The notes beneath the pieces are model-generated. The model saw only the letters and a list, made by a program, of their open reading frames with translations. It was not told the DNA's origin and searched no databases. This document shows positions 1-8,459 of a DNA stretch of 64,000 bases, piece after piece. This DNA comes from Leucobacter sp. G161 (GTDB lineage: Bacteria > Actinomycetota > Actinomycetes > Actinomycetales > Microbacteriaceae), in assembly GCF_001482305.1 (NCBI RefSeq), contig NZ_LOHP01000058.1, positions 1 to 64,000 on the forward strand. The letters run 5' to 3'. Each line of letters opens with the position of its first letter. The first letter of the stretch is position 1. Both the position numbers and the translations under genes were made by a program.

Positions 1-148
1 CGGAGCATAGTGTGCCTTGGTTTACCGCATGGTGGTGCGGTTAGATCGGGATTCCATCCACACGTTTTGTCCTATAACCCGCTTCAGAAGCGAACTGTGA
101 CCGGGGCTGATCCACCCCGCCGCGGCCGCATGTCCTGGCCCAGATTGG

Positions 149-154
149 TACCCT
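149..154 (+). promoter_or_regulatory. -10 hexamer TACCCT, leaderless start
   Basis: TACCCT ends six bases before the ATG at 161, which would place transcription start at the start codon. No Shine-Dalgarno sequence is visible. Bases 1-148 hold no gene I can support. Confidence 0.45.
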
Positions 155-160
155 AAACGT

Positions 161-1042
161 ATGAACCTCACTTCGGAGCACCGGGCCAACCGCCCGGCCG
201 GCTCCCGGCTCGACCGAGAGCCGGCCGAGGGGGCCGCGAGCAGCACAGCACCCGGCCGCACCGATGCCGGCGAGAGCCGCAAAGCCCTCGCCGCCCGCAT
301 CAGACAAGAACACCAGCGCGGCAGCGGCAAGAAGGGCCTCGGCGTGAAAGCACTCGTCGCAGGGCTCGTCATCGCAGCCTGTGCCGCACTTGTCTGGTTC
401 CAACTCCTCTCGTCCGAACGCTCGGCCGACAACGTCGCGGTGCCGCAGCATGCGACCGACAGCTACGGGTTCGTGCTCACCGCAGAGAATACGGACGCCG
501 ACAGCACGGCGGCTGAGGCGAGTCTCGTTCCCGTCGTGCTCTACGAGGACTTCCTGTGCGCATCGTGCGGCTTCTTCCACGAGCAAGCCGACACACTGCT
601 CTCTTCACAGGTTGCCGACGGCACGATCAGCCTCGAGTACCGCCCATTCGCCTTTCTCGCCAGCGCTTCAGGTGACGAGTACTCGCAGCGCGCCGCAAAC
701 GCCGCGGTGTGCGTGGCTGACCTCGCGGGGGTACCGGCCTTCGTGACGATGCACGACCTCCTGTTTGAGCATCAGCCGGCGCCGGGCGCTACCGGCCCGA
801 ATGACGCTGAGCTCACCGCGTTCGCAGAGACCGCCGGAGCCGCGGACGCTGCGAGCTGCATCACCGAACGCACGTTCGACGGCTGGGTCGCGCAGGCGCT
901 CAACGCGGCAGTCAACGCGGGCGTTTCGTCCACACCGACTGTCTGGGTCGACGGCGTACCGATCGTGAAGAGCACAGACGGCCGGGAGTCGATGCCGGGC
1001 CCCGAAGAGCTACAGTTCATGATCGAGAAGGCGACCGGATGA
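161..1042 (+). CDS. Membrane-anchored DsbA-like thioredoxin-fold protein
   Basis: A 293-residue protein with a charged cytoplasmic N-terminus (1-61), one membrane helix (about 62-83) and an extracytoplasmic thioredoxin-fold domain. The segment VVLYEDFLCASC places a CxxC redox pair at Cys133/Cys136, and SSTPTVWVDG near residue 260 supplies the cis-proline loop typical of DsbA/DsbG-like oxidoreductases. The likely role is disulfide formation or isomerisation in exported proteins. Its stop overlaps the ATG of the next membrane-protein gene by four bases, so the two are probably co-translated. Family assignment is firm; the physiological substrate is unknown. Confidence 0.85.
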   Translation: MNLTSEHRANRPAGSRLDREPAEGAASSTAPGRTDAGESRKALAARIRQEHQRGSGKKGLGVKALVAGLVIAACAALVWFQLLSSERSADNVAVPQHATDSYGFVLTAENTDADSTAAEASLVPVVLYEDFLCASCGFFHEQADTLLSSQVADGTISLEYRPFAFLASASGDEYSQRAANAAVCVADLAGVPAFVTMHDLLFEHQPAPGATGPNDAELTAFAETAGAADAASCITERTFDGWVAQALNAAVNAGVSSTPTVWVDGVPIVKSTDGRESMPGPEELQFMIEKATG

Positions 1043-1635
1043 GTCCGCACGATAGTTCCTCAGACTCCCGCGTCTCATGGGAGACCGAGCGAGAGGGGAT
1101 ACCTGAGCGCCCAGGATTCGCCTGGGGTCTGCCCGTCGAGGAACGCATCGCACGCCCGCGCAGGCTCGTCGTTGCCATGGTGCTTGCGTGCGTCGACGTT
1201 CTGCTCGTCGCCGCAGCGGTGCTGGTAGGCGCGCTGCAGTTCGAGACGCTCGGCAGCGCACCCATCGAAGCGCTCCCCGAGGACCTCTCGGCGGAGTATT
1301 CAGCCGAGGATATCGACAAGGCCGTGCTGGTGCTGTTCGGGGCGCTCGCTGGGCTCTCCCTGGTGCTCGCGCTGCTGCAGGCGCTGAGCATGCGAACGCT
1401 GGTGACACACCGCCGACCGGGGGCGCGGGTGACGTACCTGGTCTTCGTCGCGCTCACTGTCGCTGTGCTTGCCGTCGGGATACTCGTACGCGGAGCCGAC
1501 ACCCTCGACCTCGCGCTCGCAGGAGGGGCGGCGCTCAGCATGCTAGTCGCCGCAACCCTATCCTTCACCCCGAGAGCCTCGCGGTGGCTGCACCAGCCCG
1601 ATGCGCGCCGCTCACTCCCGATCGCTGCCCCCTAA
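1039..1635 (+). CDS. Four-helix integral membrane protein
   Basis: A 198-residue protein starting at the ATGA overlap with the DsbA-like gene. After a polar N-terminus of about 35 residues there are four hydrophobic segments (roughly 37-62, 95-118, 130-150 and 155-180). The loop between helices 1 and 2 is acidic. I recognise no catalytic motif and no named family. The translational overlap suggests it partners or positions the upstream thiol oxidoreductase, but this is inferred from context only. Confidence 0.75.
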   Translation: MSPHDSSSDSRVSWETEREGIPERPGFAWGLPVEERIARPRRLVVAMVLACVDVLLVAAAVLVGALQFETLGSAPIEALPEDLSAEYSAEDIDKAVLVLFGALAGLSLVLALLQALSMRTLVTHRRPGARVTYLVFVALTVAVLAVGILVRGADTLDLALAGGAALSMLVAATLSFTPRASRWLHQPDARRSLPIAAP

Positions 1636-1672
1636 CAAGGCTCAGGCAGCCCGCCGCAAGGCTCAGGCAGCC
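1636..1672. repeat. Two-copy 16-bp direct repeat at a gene junction
   Basis: CAAGGCTCAGGCAGCC occurs at 1636-1651 and 1657-1672, a 21-base period. The second copy contains the stop codon of the leftward GTPase gene (1663-1665), so the repeat looks like a small tandem duplication at the convergent junction. Confidence 0.6.
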
Positions 1673-3207
1673 GCGAGGCGACTGTGGCCCATCAGGGCGA
1701 GGATGAGGCGCTCGCAGCTCTGTTCTGCGACGGCGCAGGCCCTCGCTGTCTCGCGATCGAGCAGTGGGTTGTCGAGCAGTTCGCGCCAGCGCAGGAGGTG
1801 CTTCGTTGCCTCGTCGAGCAGCTGTTCGGTGCTCGGGCGGCCACCGCCGAGCACACCGTATCTGCCTGACGCGCCTGACTTCCCGTGCACCCGATCGTCT
1901 ATGAGCCCAAGCCGCACGGCAGGATCGCTCCCCCGGCCACCGAGGAGCCGCTCCAGCTCCGCCGCACGTTCGTCAGACAGCGACAGGCGACCGCTCGCGA
2001 TGCGCCCGACGAGCTGCATCTCCGTGGAGGTGTGGGAGGCGGCCATGCGCTGATCCACATCGATGAGCAACTCTTCTGAGCCGGCAACAGCGCGCTGACG
2101 CAGCAGCTGGTGCAGCGCCAGCATGACCGAGTGCGCCTTGAGCTCCGCCGTCCGTTGCGTGAAGTGCACATCGATCACTCGCCGCAGCTCTTCGAGGCCG
2201 CTGCGGCGCAGCAGTTCCGCCGAGAGCTCTGGTGCGTCCTTGATGCCGCCGCGCAGCAGTGCGATGGCGAGACGGATCCCGTACATCCCAAAGCGGTCGA
2301 CGAGGTCGATGCGCACGCGCTCCGCAGGGAGACCCTGGTCGAGGGAGGTGATGAAACGCTCGGCGCTAATGAAGAGCCGTTCGGTCTCGGTGGAGGGCAC
2401 GGCGGCGAGCGCAGCGAAGGCGGCGAAGTCAGCCTGACGCAGCATCATGGCACCCATTCCGAGGAGGCCGGCGACGGGCACGACAGTCTCGCACACGCCT
2501 TCGAGCTCCGGCGAGTTCCGCAGTCGTTGTGCGCTCTCGTTGATCGACACCATCGCCGTGAGTCTCCCCGACGCGAGCTCGTCCGCGCGCGACAGCACCG
2601 CAATCGACCCGATCGTCGCGTTGCCGTGTCGGGTACGTTCCGTGAGCGCCCGCATGTACTGCACATCAGACTCGTGCAGCGAGCGCAGCAGGTAGATCAC
2701 CGCGTCCGCACCCGCCGCGCCCTCGTCCGGCAGGAGAAACCTGTCGGTCTCGCGAGACACGTCGTGGGAGGCCGATGCAATGCCCGGGGTGTCGATAAGC
2801 GTAATGTGCCCGATGCCCGGCACCGGCCAGGTCACGTCAATACGGTCGACATCATCAGAGCTCAGCCCCGCGAGGTCGAGCTCGAGGCGTTCGCGCTGCC
2901 GTTTCGCGGGCAGCGCCGCGCTCTCCCCGTTCGTGAGGTGCGCGCGCACGCGCGGTGTCGCACCGTGGTGGTACCAGGTGACAATGCGTGTGCACTCGCG
3001 AGAATCTGTCGGCGCGATCCGCTCACCGAGCAGTCCGTTCAGCAGCGTCGACTTGCCCGCCTTCACCGAGCCTACAAGGGCCACCCGCAGGGGCTCGTCG
3101 AGGCGGCGCTCGAGCACCTCAATCTGCTCGTACGCATCGGCGTGGAGGTGGTAGAGCTGCTTGGCTGCGGCAAGCAGCTCCTGCGCGGTCGCTCGCTGCT
3201 GTGTCAT
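1663..3207 (-). CDS. Dynamin-like GTPase, IniC-like
   Basis: A 514-residue GTPase. G1/P-loop GSVKAGKS at 46-53, G3 in LIDTPGIAS near 135 and a G4-like SRADE near 205 define a dynamin/septin-type GTP-binding domain. The remaining C-terminal half is largely helical and has no obvious membrane-insertion paddle. The ATG overlaps the TGA of the upstream GTPase gene (ATGA), so the pair is translationally coupled. Order IniB-like, longer GTPase, shorter GTPase matches the mycobacterial iniB-iniA-iniC operon, where IniA and IniC are dynamin-family proteins acting at the membrane under cell-wall stress. The role here is inferred from that parallel. Confidence 0.85.
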   Translation of the reverse strand: MTQQRATAQELLAAAKQLYHLHADAYEQIEVLERRLDEPLRVALVGSVKAGKSTLLNGLLGERIAPTDSRECTRIVTWYHHGATPRVRAHLTNGESAALPAKRQRERLELDLAGLSSDDVDRIDVTWPVPGIGHITLIDTPGIASASHDVSRETDRFLLPDEGAAGADAVIYLLRSLHESDVQYMRALTERTRHGNATIGSIAVLSRADELASGRLTAMVSINESAQRLRNSPELEGVCETVVPVAGLLGMGAMMLRQADFAAFAALAAVPSTETERLFISAERFITSLDQGLPAERVRIDLVDRFGMYGIRLAIALLRGGIKDAPELSAELLRRSGLEELRRVIDVHFTQRTAELKAHSVMLALHQLLRQRAVAGSEELLIDVDQRMAASHTSTEMQLVGRIASGRLSLSDERAAELERLLGGRGSDPAVRLGLIDDRVHGKSGASGRYGVLGGGRPSTEQLLDEATKHLLRWRELLDNPLLDRETARACAVAEQSCERLILALMGHSRLAAA

Positions 3208-5144
3208 CGTGCACTCCGTACTGATTCGGGGGTTGGTGCGGCTAGCGCAGGATCTGGGGCCGCTGGCGTTGAAGCTGCGGTGACGGGGACTGCGGTCACG
3301 GGGCCCGCGGACGCGGCCGCTCGGGTGGGTGAGGGTGCACCGACCTCCATCGCCCGGTCGCCGAGCGCACGCAGGGCTCGCAGTTCGGAGGCGACGGCCG
3401 CCGCGCGCACGCTGCGCTCGCTCGGGGGCAGGGCCGCGCTGCGCTTCGCAGAGCGGATCGACTCGGCGAGTGACTGTTTGAAGTGCTCGGCGACGGAGAC
3501 GAAGTGATCGCGCAGCACCCGCTTGACCGTGTTCAGGCGGTCACGCGATTCCTTGCTCACCTGGAAAATCGCCTCATCGATGAGTTTGCGCACCGCGACC
3601 TTCGCCTCGGCTCGGCGCTGTTCGAGACGCTGCTTTGCGTCCTGCTTGTACGCGAACCCTCCCATAATGAGGCCGGCCACGACAGAGATCGGGTTCACGA
3701 GGGCCATGCCCGCAAGGGTGGTCATGAGCCCAAACATGAGCACGCCGCCGTACGAGCCCTTGAGCCCGATCATGAGTTTTTGACCGGCGGAGAGCGAACC
3801 AGAGCGGACGTAGTCGAGGTCTCCGATCGCCCGCAGCGCACGCTCTGTGCTCGGGAGCGAGAGATCCGGCACGGACGAGCGGCCGTCGAGCACGAAGTGC
3901 TTGGAGACGACGTCGGCGAGGTGCATGCTGCGCGTGTGCGCCCACACGAAGTTGTCAGAAACTGCCTGCGTGACGGATTCGGCGAGCCACGTGCCCGTGT
4001 CCTCCCATGAACGACCGGGATCGCTCGAGTCAATGAGCTGCTCGGCCTCTCGACCGACCTGGCGAAGCCGGTCGCGAAGATCGAACTCAATGTCGTCGAT
4101 GAGCTCGCTCGTACCGTCGGCGAGGGTCTGCTGCCAACGTGCCGAATGCAGGGTGAGGCGTTCAGCCGTCTCCTCGGCCTGCCTGAGGTCCTGAATGATC
4201 TCCTCGCCATTTTCGGGGTTACCGATCACCTCAAGTTCCGTGCTGAACACCATCGCGAGCAGTTCGCCGACGGTGTGGATCTCGGAGGCGATGGCGCGGT
4301 GCCGTTCAGCGAGCACATCGGCGTGCACGCGGTGCAGGTGTTTCGCGAGCGTGTGGATCCCGGCCTCCTCAATGAGCTCGTTGTCGCGCTGTTGCACAGC
4401 GAGTTCGTGCATGAGGGACGAGGTGACGAGGAGTGGGACGTCGATGCCCACGGCGGCGAGGTGTTCGGTATCGGCCGCGACAATGTTGCGCCAGTCGTGT
4501 TGCAGGTCGCTCTTGCTGACGACGAAGGTGAGGCGCGAGCAGAGCTCGGATGCCTGCCCAAGGAAGACGAGCTCGGGGTCGGTGAGCTCCTGCGTTGCAT
4601 CGCTCACCATCACGAGAGCATCGGCCTGCGGGAGGAGAGCGAGGTTCGAGGAGGCGCGGACCTGCGCCCTTCCGAAGCCGGGTGTGTCGATGAGTGTCAG
4701 GCCACCGGCGAGCAGGCGCCGCGGCAACGCGACGTCGGCGTGCAGGGTACCGAAGATCCCGGAGTCACCCGCGAGCTCGGTGACGTGCGCGCGGAGCTCC
4801 CCCGGGTCGATGGCGGTGCGGATCGCCTGCTGTTCACCGGAGAGCTCCGTCACGAGCGCGGCAGTGGCCTGCTCCCCCCAGCGAACCACCGTGGGTACGG
4901 AGGTAGCGATGACATCATCAACCGGGCAGACGGGGGCCGAGACGAGGGCGTTCACGAGGGCGCTCTTGCCCTGTTTGAATTGGCCGACGACAACGACACG
5001 CACTCCCACATTGCCGAGATCCTGTCTCGCCTGCTCGAGCCGCTCAGCGAGATCGGGCCGGCTCGCGCGCTGGGCGACGTCGATCATCTGCCGGGCGATC
5101 ATCTCGAGCTGCCGGGCTACGGGCTCGGGGTGGGGAGATGCCAT
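3204..5144 (-). CDS. Dynamin-like GTPase with membrane paddle, IniA-like
   Basis: A 646-residue dynamin-family GTPase. G1 is GQFKQGKS at 54-61, G3 is LIDTPGFGRAQ near 155 and G4 is SKSDL near 210. A long helical region follows, then a strongly hydrophobic stretch around 455-500 (MIGLKGSYGGVLMFGLM and onward), matching the membrane-insertion paddle of bacterial dynamin-like proteins. The C-terminal 50 residues are Ala/Pro/Val-rich and probably disordered. The start is supported by GAGGAC seven bases upstream. The protein is expected to bind the inner membrane face and remodel or repair it, probably with the downstream GTPase. Confidence 0.88.
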   Translation of the reverse strand: MASPHPEPVARQLEMIARQMIDVAQRASRPDLAERLEQARQDLGNVGVRVVVVGQFKQGKSALVNALVSAPVCPVDDVIATSVPTVVRWGEQATAALVTELSGEQQAIRTAIDPGELRAHVTELAGDSGIFGTLHADVALPRRLLAGGLTLIDTPGFGRAQVRASSNLALLPQADALVMVSDATQELTDPELVFLGQASELCSRLTFVVSKSDLQHDWRNIVAADTEHLAAVGIDVPLLVTSSLMHELAVQQRDNELIEEAGIHTLAKHLHRVHADVLAERHRAIASEIHTVGELLAMVFSTELEVIGNPENGEEIIQDLRQAEETAERLTLHSARWQQTLADGTSELIDDIEFDLRDRLRQVGREAEQLIDSSDPGRSWEDTGTWLAESVTQAVSDNFVWAHTRSMHLADVVSKHFVLDGRSSVPDLSLPSTERALRAIGDLDYVRSGSLSAGQKLMIGLKGSYGGVLMFGLMTTLAGMALVNPISVVAGLIMGGFAYKQDAKQRLEQRRAEAKVAVRKLIDEAIFQVSKESRDRLNTVKRVLRDHFVSVAEHFKQSLAESIRSAKRSAALPPSERSVRAAAVASELRALRALGDRAMEVGAPSPTRAAASAGPVTAVPVTAASTPAAPDPALAAPTPESVRSAR

Positions 5145-5189
5145 GCGGTCCTCATTTCTCGGGGCTGTGCGGGAAGATACGCGGTGCCG

Positions 5190-5238
5190 GAAGCGCAGTA
5201 CCGGATGTGCGGGGAGGGCACATCCGGCACTGCGCTTC
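5190..5238 (-). other. Intercistronic hairpin between IniB-like and IniA-like genes
   Basis: Twenty of 21 positions pair between 5190-5210 and 5218-5238, with a GGGGAGG loop and one A/C mismatch. It sits in the 108-base gap between the IniB-like stop and the downstream GTPase start. No U run follows on the minus strand, so it is more likely an mRNA stability or processing element, or a leaky attenuator, than a classical terminator. Confidence 0.65.
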
Positions 5239-5252
5239 AGTGGCCGCGCGGG

Positions 5253-7103
5253 CTACATCACAGTGATGTCGGCCGCCCCATCGGTGCCGCCCGTCTCCGC
5301 GGCGACGTCAGCGGCACCGTAGGAGTCGCCATAACCGTACGAGTGGTCGTCGTACGTGTAGCTGTAGCCGGAAATCTCCTCTGCCGGCCCCTCGGTCACG
5401 GTGTCCTCGACGGCCGGTGCCTGCGGCACCGAGACATCGCCCACGACCGAAGAGTGATCGTCGATGACATCACCGGAGTTCACAGAATGATCGTCGTAAC
5501 TCGTAGCATCGCCAACGATCGATGAGTGATCGTCGATAACATCACCCGAGTTCACAGAATGATCGTCAATGACGTCACCGGAGGTCACGGAATGATCGTC
5601 GGTTACGTCACCCGAAGTCACTGAATGATCATCAACGGTTGAGTTGTCTGAGTTGTTTGACAGGTCTACCGCGACGGAGCCAACGTTGATCGACTGGTCG
5701 TTGGTCTCGGTGAGCGTGACGGTGTTGCCGGAGTCAACAGTGTTGCCCGAGTGGCGGTTGTCAGTCACTTCGTTACCAATGCCACCGACGTTTGAACCGT
5801 CTTCCCAGTAGTCGCCGCCCACTGAGTGGTCTTCCGAGAAGTCGACCGAGTTGTCGTTCCCGGTGTTCTCGGCACTGTTCTGGTTCCCACCCACGATCGT
5901 CGAGCTGTCGGAGCTCTCCGAGTTGTCGGAGTGATCAGAGTTGTCGGAGTGATCAGAGTTGTCGGAGTGGTCCGAATTGTCGGAGTTGTCAGAGTTATCC
6001 GAATGATCGGAGTTATCCGAGTTGTCGGAATTGTCATTCCCCGTGTTCTCAGCATTGTTCTGGTTACCCCCGACAGTGGTCGAGTGATCGTCGGAGTTGT
6101 CAGAATGATCCGAGTTGTCCGAGTGATCCGAGTTCTCCGAGTGATCCGAGTTGTCCGACTGATCCGAGTTGTCAGAGTGGTCCGAGTTGTCATTCCCCGT
6201 GTTCTCGGCACTGTTCTGGTTGCCCCCGACAGAGGTCGAGTGGTCGTCCGAGTTGTCAGAGTGGTCCGAGTTGTCGTTCCCGGTGTTCTCAGCGTTGTGC
6301 TGGTTTCCACCTACGGTCGTCGAATTGTCCGAGTGATCAGAGTTGTCAGAGTTGTCCGAGAGATCGACAGACACATCGCTGACGGTGATCGACTGATCGT
6401 GGGTGGTCGTGTTGCCGGTGTTCCCGGCGTTGTTCTGGTTTCCACCAACGCTCACGGACTGATCCTGCGTGGTCGTGTTGCCGCTGTTCTCGGCGTTGTT
6501 CTGATTCCCGCCGACGTGCACAGAGTTATCGTTGCCGGTGTTCTCAGCCTTGTTGTTGTTGCCGCCGACCTTGTCGCCCTGGGCGATCGCGTCGCCGCCG
6601 GCGATGACGCCGTCGTCCTGCGCGATGGTCTGGGGGCCACCGAGCGCGAGGTTACCGTCGCCCTGGTTCTGGATCGTGTCGCGGCCCGAAGCCTGCGCGG
6701 TGTCGGTTGCGACGATGTTCCCGTCACCGGTGATAATAGGGTCGTCAGTCACCAGGTCGCCACCGAGTGCGAGGCCACCCTTGCCCGCGAAGGCCTGCTG
6801 CACATCGCCGTCGCTCCAGATGTTCTGAATGACGCCACTGTTGTCGAAGTTCGAGACAGCCACGTTCTTCACGATGTGCTGCACCATTTCGGCTGGCGTC
6901 GCGCCACCACCAGCAATGGCGACCGCTCCGCCCGCTGCGTTCGCGATAACGGGGGTGATGGCGTCGACGTCTGCGCAAGAGACGCCGCCGAGGCCAGCGG
7001 ATGCCATCACTGCGGAGGGATCCGCCATGAAGTCTTCGGCCTTCGTCGGATCGCCGAGCAGACTCAGAATGAAACGGAGAAGCTCCGTCGAGGTTACAGC
7101 CAT
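5253..7103 (-). CDS. IniB-like protein with long Asn/Asp/Ser repeats
   Basis: A 616-residue acidic protein. Residues 1-60 (TELLRFILSLLGDP, then ADPSAVMASAGLGG) match the conserved IniB N-terminal domain of actinobacteria. A Gly-rich region follows, then seven copies of a GGNQNNAENTGN-like motif separated by SDNSDH hexapeptide runs of varying length. The C-terminus has DDHSVNSGDVI-type repeats and a Tyr/Asp-rich tail. There is no signal peptide, membrane helix or enzymatic motif. AGGAG lies six bases before the ATG. As first gene of the leftward operon it would be made in greatest amount. The repetitive part may form a beta-solenoid or remain disordered; the function is unknown. Confidence 0.85.
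   Translation of the reverse strand: MAVTSTELLRFILSLLGDPTKAEDFMADPSAVMASAGLGGVSCADVDAITPVIANAAGGAVAIAGGGATPAEMVQHIVKNVAVSNFDNSGVIQNIWSDGDVQQAFAGKGGLALGGDLVTDDPIITGDGNIVATDTAQASGRDTIQNQGDGNLALGGPQTIAQDDGVIAGGDAIAQGDKVGGNNNKAENTGNDNSVHVGGNQNNAENSGNTTTQDQSVSVGGNQNNAGNTGNTTTHDQSITVSDVSVDLSDNSDNSDHSDNSTTVGGNQHNAENTGNDNSDHSDNSDDHSTSVGGNQNSAENTGNDNSDHSDNSDQSDNSDHSENSDHSDNSDHSDNSDDHSTTVGGNQNNAENTGNDNSDNSDNSDHSDNSDNSDNSDHSDNSDHSDNSDHSDNSESSDSSTIVGGNQNSAENTGNDNSVDFSEDHSVGGDYWEDGSNVGGIGNEVTDNRHSGNTVDSGNTVTLTETNDQSINVGSVAVDLSNNSDNSTVDDHSVTSGDVTDDHSVTSGDVIDDHSVNSGDVIDDHSSIVGDATSYDDHSVNSGDVIDDHSSVVGDVSVPQAPAVEDTVTEGPAEEISGYSYTYDDHSYGYGDSYGAADVAAETGGTDGAADITVM
5885..6400 (-). repeat. 18-bp coding tandem repeats (SDNSDH units)
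   Basis: The DNA repeats an 18-base unit close to GAGTTGTCCGAGTGATCC, encoding SDNSDH on the minus strand. It occurs in several blocks divided by the GGNQN-type motif. Unit number differs between blocks, as expected of a length-variable coding repeat. Confidence 0.8.
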
Positions 7104-7248
7104 GAATAGCTCCTAGAGACACAGCTCACCGAGGGTCGACGAGCGTTACATTCACCGTAAGTTCCAGGCCCACCCCCATGCGACGGGGCGGATCCCCCTG
7201 ATGCGTGCCCTAGTTGCCGTTTCCAGAGGTGCCCTTCGGCCGGGGGCG

Positions 7249-7300
7249 ATTAGGGGATGGATTAGGGGATTTGGCGTCGGGTATCGGCGATCTCCCCTAT
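7249..7300. promoter_or_regulatory. Repeated ATTAGGGGAT sites in divergent promoter region
   Basis: ATTAGGGGAT occurs at 7249-7258 and again at 7261-7270 (12-base spacing), with a related inverted element ATCTCCCCTAT ending at 7300. They lie in the 273-base gap between the IniB-like operon and the Hsp70-like gene. This is the natural place for a regulator of both directions to bind, possibly one of the two local LuxR proteins. Confidence 0.45.
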
Positions 7301-7376
7301 GAACTCCGGAGTAGGGTGGGGAAGGAAATTCCCGTGGTTGCGGTGTGATCACGGTACAGAAGACAGCGGGGAATCA

Positions 7377-8459
7377 ATGACCATCAGTGCGGGAGCGACC
7401 GGTGCCGGAATCGTCGGCATCGAAGCCGGCGCGACTGGGCTCGAGTTCAGCTCCGGGGAGCGCGTCGACTTCGATCCCGCCGGAGCCCCAGCGGATTTGC
7501 TGCAGCGCATCGCCGACGGGGTTCCGTATGTACGCGTGGTCGACGGCACAAGCGAGGTCATCGAATCAGTCGGGCTGTACGCGTCGATGGTCGCAGAGGC
7601 AATTCGAGGTCGCGGGGTCACCGAACCGGTCGCACTCGCGGTGCCTGGGTGGTGGCCACCGCAGGTCGTGGCTGAGCTCGCGAACGCCCTCGCTGGGCTC
7701 GGCGTCTACGCGGACCTCGTAAACGATGCCGAGGCCGCGGTCGCTGGTTATCAGGCGAGCATCGAACCCCTTCCCGACACCGTGGCCGTCGTGAGCCTGC
7801 GCAGCCGGCTCACGAGCCTGGTCGTCGTGCGCGATTGCGCGACACGCCCGCGCGCCGTGCCAAGCCCGCGGCTGGTGAGTAGTGAGGGTGGTGAGCACCT
7901 CGATGCCGCCGTGCTGCAACACCTCGTGCGGGGGCTCACTGATCTCGGGGATGAGATCGACGTGACGAGTCCCGAGACGCTTCGGGCCGCCCGCGAGGCG
8001 CTCGAGCAGTGCCGTAACTTGCGCGAGACGCTCTCTCGCAGCGCCATGGCCTCGGTTCAGCCCAGATTGCCGGGGGCGGAGCGGAAGCTCCTGCTCGTGC
8101 GCAGCGAACTCGACGAACTCGCCGATCCGTGGCTCGAGACAATACTGCGGATGCTGCGCACCGCGATCGAGCAGTCCGATGAGGAGATCGGTGCGGTGCT
8201 CCTCACCGGTGGGCTCGCCGTCATGCCAGTGATCAGCCAACGGCTCTCAGCTGACCTCGGGCTCGCGGTCCACGTCCCAGATGATCTGCGCCTCACCGCA
8301 GCAAGGGGTGCAATCTCGCTGCGCCCCGGCCCTCGACGGCGACCCTCGGGGCTGCGGAGCTGGTGGCACAAACTGCGACCGCCGCACAGCGCTCACGGCG
8401 CGGAAGCGCCTCCTGGCTCGGGGATTCCGACAAGGGCCAGTGCGCTGGTGCAGCGATGA
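7377..8459 (+). CDS. Degenerate Hsp70-like (actin-fold) protein
   Basis: The ATG at 7377 is chosen over an upstream in-frame ATG because GGGGA lies just before it and the protein then opens directly into the fold. The 360-residue product resembles only the Hsp70 nucleotide-binding domain; the substrate-binding domain is absent. The adenosine-loop element survives as LTGGLAVMPVI, and AVPGWWPPQ and NDAEAAVAGY match Hsp70 positions. The phosphate-1 loop reads GIEAGATG rather than GIDLGTT, and the phosphate-2 DxGGGT motif is replaced by SLRSRLTS. The last 40 residues are basic and disordered. It overlaps the next gene by ATGA. ATPase activity is doubtful. Confidence 0.75.
   Translation: MTISAGATGAGIVGIEAGATGLEFSSGERVDFDPAGAPADLLQRIADGVPYVRVVDGTSEVIESVGLYASMVAEAIRGRGVTEPVALAVPGWWPPQVVAELANALAGLGVYADLVNDAEAAVAGYQASIEPLPDTVAVVSLRSRLTSLVVVRDCATRPRAVPSPRLVSSEGGEHLDAAVLQHLVRGLTDLGDEIDVTSPETLRAAREALEQCRNLRETLSRSAMASVQPRLPGAERKLLLVRSELDELADPWLETILRMLRTAIEQSDEEIGAVLLTGGLAVMPVISQRLSADLGLAVHVPDDLRLTAARGAISLRPGPRRRPSGLRSWWHKLRPPHSAHGAEAPPGSGIPTRASALVQR

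Noticed and set aside
4146-5525. Long plus-strand open frame opposite the IniA-like gene
   Set aside because: It is an antisense shadow of G+C-rich coding DNA with no domain and no start signal; the opposite strand encodes a clear GTPase.
5885-6400. CRISPR-like regularly repeated DNA
   Set aside because: Repeats are in-frame coding hexapeptide units without unique spacers of constant length, and no cas genes are present.
5826-7109. 427-codon plus-strand frame rich in Val/Arg opposite the IniB-like gene
   Set aside because: The repetitive pattern is the complement of the 18-bp coding repeats; no ribosome site or family match.
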